Below, in pieces: positions 58,101 through 64,000 of a stretch of DNA of 64,000 nt (its first letter is position 1; each line of letters begins with the position of its first letter). The notes beneath the pieces are model-generated. The model saw only the letters and a program-made list of their open reading frames with translations. It ran no database searches and was not told the DNA's origin. Source of the DNA: Panagrolaimus kolymaensis (lineage: Eukaryota; Nematoda; Chromadorea; Rhabditida; Panagrolaimidae); the NCBI GenBank assembly GCA_028622995.1, contig JAJQJQ010000037.1, positions 62,001 through 126,000 on the forward strand. Reading direction: 5' to 3'. Made by a program: the position numbers and the translations under genes.

Positions 58101-61100
58101 AAATTAAAGATAAAATAATTTTTATAATATTTTAAAATTTTTTATGGTTCCGCAAACATATTTAGGAAGAGTCAAAGATAAATTCCATTAAGATTTTCTG
58201 TTAGCTTGAGGTCGTTTGTTACCGATAAAAAAGAAAAAACTTTAATATAAAATAAATTTTTTAATTTTCAAAATTTTATGGATTCATAAACATATTTAAG
58301 AAGCTTTTAAAATGAAAGCCGTTCTGATTTTCTGTTAGCTTGAGGTCGTTTGTTACCGATAAAAAAGAAAAAACTTTAACATAAAAAAAATCTTATAATT
58401 TTCAAAATTTTATAGATTCATAAACATATTTAAGAAGCTTTTAAAATGAAAGCCGTTCTTATTTTCTGTTAGCTTGAGGTCGTTTGTTACCGATAAAAAA
58501 GAAAAAACTTTAACATAAAAAAAATTTTTTAATTTTCAAAATTTTATGGATTCATAAACATATTTAAGAAGCTTTTAAAATGAAAGCCGTTCTGATTTTC
58601 TGTAAGCTTGAGGTCGCTAGTTTCCGATAAAAAAGAAAAAACTTAACATATTTAAGAAGCTTTTAAAATGAAAGCCGTTCTGATTTTCTGTTAGCTTGAG
58701 GACGCTTGTTTCCGATAAAAAAGAAAAAAATTAAAGATAAAATAATTTTTATAATATTTTAAAATTTTTTATGGTTCCGCAAACATATTTAAGAAGCTTT
58801 TAAAATGAAAGCCGTTCTTATTTTCTGTTAGCTTGAGGTCGTTTGTTACCGATAAAAAAGAAAAAACTTTAACATAAAATAAATCTTTTAATTTTCAAAA
58901 TTTTATAGATTCATAAACATATTTAAGAAGCTTTTAAAATGAAAGCCGTTCTTATTTTCTGTTAGCTTGAGGTCGTTTGTTACCGATAAAAAAGAAAAAA
59001 CTTTAACATAAAAAAAATTTTTTAATTTTCAAAATTTTATGGATTCATAAACATATTTAAGAAGCTTTTAAAATGAAAGCCGTTCTGATTTTCTGTAAGC
59101 TTGAGGTCGCTAGTTTCCGATAAAAAAGAAAAAACTTAACATATTTAAGAAGCTTTTAAAATGAAAGCCGTTCTGATTTTCTGTTAGCTTGAGGACGCTT
59201 GTTTCCGATAAAAAAGAAAAAAATTAAAGATAAAATAATTTTTATAATATTTTAAAATTTTTTATGGTTCCGCAAACATATTTAAGAAGCTTTTAAAATG
59301 AAAGCCGTTCTTATTTTCTGTTAGCTTGAGGTCGTTTGTTACCGATAAAAAAGAAAAAACTTTAACATAAAAAAAATTTTTTAATTTTCAAAATTTTATG
59401 GATTCATAAACATATTTAAGAAGCTTTTAAAATGAAAGCCGTTCTGATTTTCTGTAAGCTTGAGGACGCTTGTTTCCGATAAAAAAGAAAAAACTTAAAG
59501 ATAAAATAATTTTTATAATATTTTAAAATTTTTTATGGTTCCGCAAACATATTTAGGAAGAGTCAAAGATAAATTCCATTAAGATTTTCTGTTAGCTTGA
59601 GGTCGTTTGTAACCGATAAAAAAGAAAAAACTTTAACATAAAATAAATCTTTTAATTTTCAAAATTTTATAGATTCATAAACATATTTAAGAAGCTTTTA
59701 AAATGAAAGCCGTTCTGATTTTCTGTAAGCTTGAGGTCGCTAGTTTCCGATAAAAATGAAAAAAGTATAACGAAAATAAATTTTTTTAATTATCAAATTT
59801 TTATGGATTCATAAACATATTTAAGAAGCTTTTAAAATGAAAGCCATTCTGATTTTCTGTAAGCTTGAGGTCGCTAGTTTCCGATAAAAATGAAAAAAGT
59901 ATAACGAAAATAAATTTTTTTAATTATCAAATTTTTATGGATTCATAAACATATTTAAGAAGCTTTTAAAATGAAAGCCATTCTGATTTTCTGTAAGCTT
60001 GAGGTCGTTTGTTACCGATAAAAAAGAAAAAACTTAACATATTTAAGAAGCTTTTAAAATGAAAGCCGTTCTGATTTTCTGTAAGCTTGAGGTCGTTTGT
60101 TACCGATAAAAAAGAAAAAACTTTAACAGAAAATAAATTTTTTAATTTTCAAAATTTTATGGATTCATAAACATATTTAAGAAGCTTTTAAAATGAAAGC
60201 CGTTCTGATTTTCTGTAAGCTTGAGGTCGCTAGTTTGCGATAAAAATGAAAAAAGTATAACGAAAATAAATTTTTTCAATTATCAAAATTTTATGGTTCC
60301 GCAAACATATTTAGGAAGAGTCAAAGATAAATTCCATTAAGATTTTCTGTTAGCTTGAGGTCGTTTGTTACCGATAAAAAAGAAAAAACTTTAATATAAA
60401 ATAAATTTTTTAATTTTCAAAATTTTATGGATTCATAAACATATTTAAGAAGCTTTTAAAATGAAAGCCGTTCTGATTTTCTGTAAGCTTGAGGTCGCTA
60501 GTTTGCGATAAAAATGAAAAAAGTATAACGAAAATAAATTTTTTCAATTATCAAAATTTTATGGATTCATAAACATATTTAAGAAGCTTTTAAAATGAAA
60601 GCCGTTCTGATTTTCTATTAGCTTGAAACACTTTGTTACCGATAAAAAAGAAAAAACTTTAACATAAAATAAATTTTTTAATTTTCAAAATTTTATGGAT
60701 TCATAAACATATTTAAGAAGCTTTTAAAATGAAAGCCGTTCTGATTTTCTGTAAGCTTGAGGTCGCTAGTTTGCGATAAAAATGAAAAAAGTATAACGAA
60801 AATAAATTTTTTCAATTATCAAAATTTTATGGATTCATAAACATATTTAAGAAGCTTTTAAAATGAAAGCCGTTCTGATTTTCTATTAGCTTGAAACACT
60901 TTGTTACCGATAAAAAAGAAAAAACTTTAACATAAAATAAATTTTTTAATTTTCAAAATTTTATGGATTCATAAACATATTTAAGAAGCTTTTAAAATGA
61001 AAGCCGTTCTGATTTTCTGTAAGCTTGAGGTCGTTTGTTACCGATAAAAAAGAAAAAACTTTAACATAAAATAAATCTTATAATTTTCAAAATTTTATAG

Positions 61101-64000
61101 ATTCATAAACATATTTAAGAAGCTTTTAAAATGAAAGCCGTTCTTATTTTCTGTTAGCTTGAGGTCGTTTGTTACCGATAAAAAAGAAAAAACTTTAACA
61201 TAAAAAAAATTTTTTAATTTTCAAAATTTTATGGATTCATAAACATATTTAAGAAGCTTTTAAAATGAAAGCCGTTCTGATTTTCTGTAAGCTTGAGGTC
61301 GCTAGTTTCCGATAAAAAAGAAAAAACTTAACATATTTAAGAAGCTTTTAAAATGAAAGCCGTTCTGATTTTCTGTTAGCTTGAGGACGCTTGTTTCCGA
61401 TAAAAAAGAAAAAAATTAAAGATAAAATAATTTTTATAATATTTTAAAATTTTTTATGGTTCCGCAAACATATTTAGGAAGAGTCAAAGATAAATTCCAT
61501 TAAGATTTTCTGTTAGCTTGAGGTCGTTTGTAACCGATAAAAAAGAAAAAACTTTAACATAAAATAATTTTTTTTATTTTCAAAATTTTATGGATTCATA
61601 AACATATTTAAGAAGCTTTTAAAATGAAAGCCGTTCTGATTTTCTGTAAGCTTGAGGTCGCTAGTTTCCGATAAAAATGAAAAAAGTATAACGAAAATAA
61701 ATTTTTTTAATTATCAAATTTTTATGGATTCATAAACATATTTAAGAAGCTTTTAAAATGAAAGCCATTCTGATTTTCTGTAAGCTTGAGGTCGTTTGTT
61801 ACCGATAAAAAAGAAAAAACTTTAACAGAAAATAAATTTTTTAATTTTCAAAATTTTATGGATTCATAAACATATTTAAGAAGCTTTTAAAATGAAAGCC
61901 GTTCTGATTTTCTGTAAGCTTGAGGTCGCTAGTTTGCGATAAAAATGAAAAAAGTATAACGAAAATAAATTTTTTCAATTATCAAAATTTTATGGTTCCG
62001 CAAACATATTTAGGAAGAGTCAAAGATAAATTCCATTAAGATTTTCTGTTAGCTTGAGGTCGTTTGTTACCGATAAAAAAGAAAAAACTTTAATATAAAA
62101 TAAATTTTTTAATTTTCAAAATTTTATGGATTCATAAACATATTTAAGAAGCTTTTAAAATGAAAGCCGTTCTGATTTTCTGTAAGCTTGAGGTCGCTAG
62201 TTTGCGATAAAAATGAAAAAAGTATAACGAAAATAAATTTTTTCAATTATCAAAATTTTATGGATTCATAAACATATTTAAGAAGCTTTTAAAATGAAAG
62301 CCGTTCTGATTTTCTATTAGCTTGAAACACTTTGTTACCGATAAAAAAGAAAAAACTTTAACATAAAATAAATTTTTTAATTTTCAAAATTTTATGGATT
62401 CATAAACATATTTAAGAAGCTTTTAAAATGAAAGCCGTTCTGATTTTCTGTAAGCTTGAGGTCGTTTGTTACCGATAAAAAAGAAAAAACTTTAACATAA
62501 AATAAATCTTATAATTTTCAAAATTTTATAGATTCATAAACATATTTAAGAAGCTTTTAAAATGAAAGCCGTTCTTATTTTCTGTTAGCTTGAGGTCGTT
62601 TGTTACCGATAAAAAAGAAAAAACTTTAACATAAAAAAAATTTTTTAATTTTCAAAATTTTATGGATTCATAAACATATTTAAGAAGCTTTTAAAATGAA
62701 AGCCGTTCTGATTTTCTGTAAGCTTGAGGTCGCTAGTTTCCGATAAAAAAGAAAAAACTTAACATATTTAAGAAGCTTTTAAAATGAAAGCCGTTCTGAT
62801 TTTCTGTTAGCTTGAGGACGCTTGTTTCCGATAAAAAAGAAAAAAATTAAAGATAAAATAATTTTTATAATATTTTAAAATTTTTTATGGTTCCGCAAAC
62901 ATATTTAGGAAGAGTCAAAGATAAATTCCATTAAGATTTTCTGTTAGCTTGAGGTCGTTTGTTACCGATAAAAAAGAAAAAACTTTAATATAAAATAAAT
63001 TTTTTAATTTTCAAAATTTTATGGATTCATAAACATATTTAAGAAGCTTTTAAAATGAAAGCCGTTCTGATTTTCTGTAAGCTTGAGGTCGCTAGTTTGC
63101 GATAAAAATGAAAAAAGTATAACGAAAATAAATTTTTTCAATTATCAAAATTTTATGGTTCCGCAAACATATTTAGGAAGAGTCAAAGATAAATTCCATT
63201 AAGATTTTCTGTTAGCTTGAGGTCGTTTGTTACCGATAAAAAAGAAAAAACTTTAATATAAAATAAATTTTTTAATTTTCAAAATTTTATGGATTCATAA
63301 ACATATTTAAGAAGCTTTTAAAATGAAAGCCGTTCTGATTTTCTGTAAGCTTGAGGTCGCTAGTTTGCGATAAAAATGAAAAAAGTATAACGAAAATAAA
63401 TTTTTTCAATTATCAAAATTTTATGGATTCATAAACATATTTAAGAAGCTTTTAAAATGAAAGCCGTTCTGATTTTCTATTAGCTTGAAACACTTTGTTA
63501 CCGATAAAAAAGAAAAAACTTTAACATAAAATAAATTTTTTAATTTTCAAAATTTTATGGATTCATAAACATATTTAAGAAGCTTTTAAAATGAAAGCCG
63601 TTCTGATTTTCTGTAAGCTTGAGGTCGCTAGTTTCCGATAAAAATGAAAAAAGTATAACGAAAATAAATTTTTTCAATTATCAAAATTTTATGGATTCAT
63701 AAACATATTTAAGAAGCTTTTAAAATGAAAGCCGTTCTGATTTTCTATTAGCTTGAAACACTTTGTTACCGATAAAAAAGAAAAAACTTTAACATAAAAT
63801 AAATTTTTTAATTTTCAAAATTTTATGGATTCATAAACATATTTAAGAAGCTTTTAAAATGAAAGCCGTTCTGATTTTCTGTAAGCTTGAGGTCGTTTGT
63901 TACCGATAAAAAAGAAAAAACTTTAACATAAAATAAATCTTTTAATTTTCAAAATTTTATAGATTCATAAACATATTTAAGAAGCTTTTAAAATGAAAGC
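49101..64000. repeat. satellite array, ~133-bp monomers with higher-order structure, runs off the window
   Basis: The monomer start ATGGATT recurs at 49233, 49366, 49499 and 49633, so the unit is about 133 bp. Main type: CATAAACATATTTAAGAAGC, GAAAGCCGTTCTGATTTTCT, AGCTTGAGGTCG, CCGATAAAAAAGAAAAAA and an AT-rich tail. A second type starts GGTTCCGCAAACATATTTAG and carries GAAGAGTCAAAG. A third has CTTGAAACACTTTG. A short form of about 88 bp lacks most of the AT-rich tail (for example 52643 to 52731). Types alternate in dimers of about 270 bp (51962 to 52233; 52857 to 53128), and longer blocks recur at spacings of about 3.45 kb and 4.74 kb. The first few monomers carry AAAACG where later ones have AAAATG, consistent with an older, more divergent edge. 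No genes lie within. Confidence 0.96.

Noticed and set aside
49101..64000. Possible CRISPR-like array
   Set aside because: The units are contiguous tandem monomers without unique spacers, and the genome is eukaryotic.

Overview
This is eukaryotic DNA, almost certainly from a nematode. It is AT-rich, its genes are split by very short introns (mostly 40-150 bp) with GTAAGT/GTATGT donors and TTTTCAG/TTTTTAG acceptors, and several genes have a free acceptor just upstream of the ATG, as expected for spliced-leader trans-splicing. An Argonaute without slicer residues fits the nematode secondary (WAGO-like) group. The species is not identifiable from the sequence; a clade IV (Tylenchina) worm is a guess. 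Gene models were built by hand by joining reading frames across splice sites and checking phase. Ends of untranslated regions were not determined.

Layout. 0.4-10.4 kb is gene-dense: an Argonaute with an RGG-repeat N-terminus (+), the ciliary protein CFAP20 (+), an SLC10-type sodium/bile-acid-like transporter (-) and a secreted protein with three VWA-like domains (-). A GC-rich 289-bp element with hAT-type ends follows (10.75-11.04 kb). 11-20.2 kb is low-density and holds one RGK-type small GTPase gene (+) with a 3.9-kb first intron. 21.0-25.4 kb carries small mitochondrial and membrane protein genes (HIG1 domain, FAM162/UPF0389, a proline-rich single-pass membrane protein) plus an inverted second copy of the FAM162 gene. 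25.9-32.4 kb is a BRR2/SNRNP200 spliceosomal helicase gene carrying several frame-breaking deletions, probably a decaying paralogue. 32.5-41.4 kb mixes intact genes (a small proline-rich membrane protein, an ING-family PHD protein, an unknown 177-aa protein, and a near-identical second copy of the proline-rich membrane gene) with a mosaic of duplicated fragments, including two broken remnants that resemble the C-terminal end of a tyrosine kinase domain. 41.5-45.7 kb is a 17-exon protein kinase gene (-).

From 46.8 kb to the end the window is repeat DNA: one inverted satellite monomer, about three tandem copies of a 698-bp unit, then about 14.9 kb of a satellite with a ~133-bp monomer, sequence-variant monomer types, ~270-bp dimers and multi-kilobase higher-order duplications. 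The inverted satellite sequence on both sides of the 698-bp block suggests the satellite grew from the terminal inverted repeat of a mobile element.

Functional links are limited. FAM162 and HIG1-domain proteins are both mitochondrial and hypoxia-linked in vertebrates, and here they sit head-to-tail 249 bp apart. The remaining genes look like an ordinary mix of unrelated functions.
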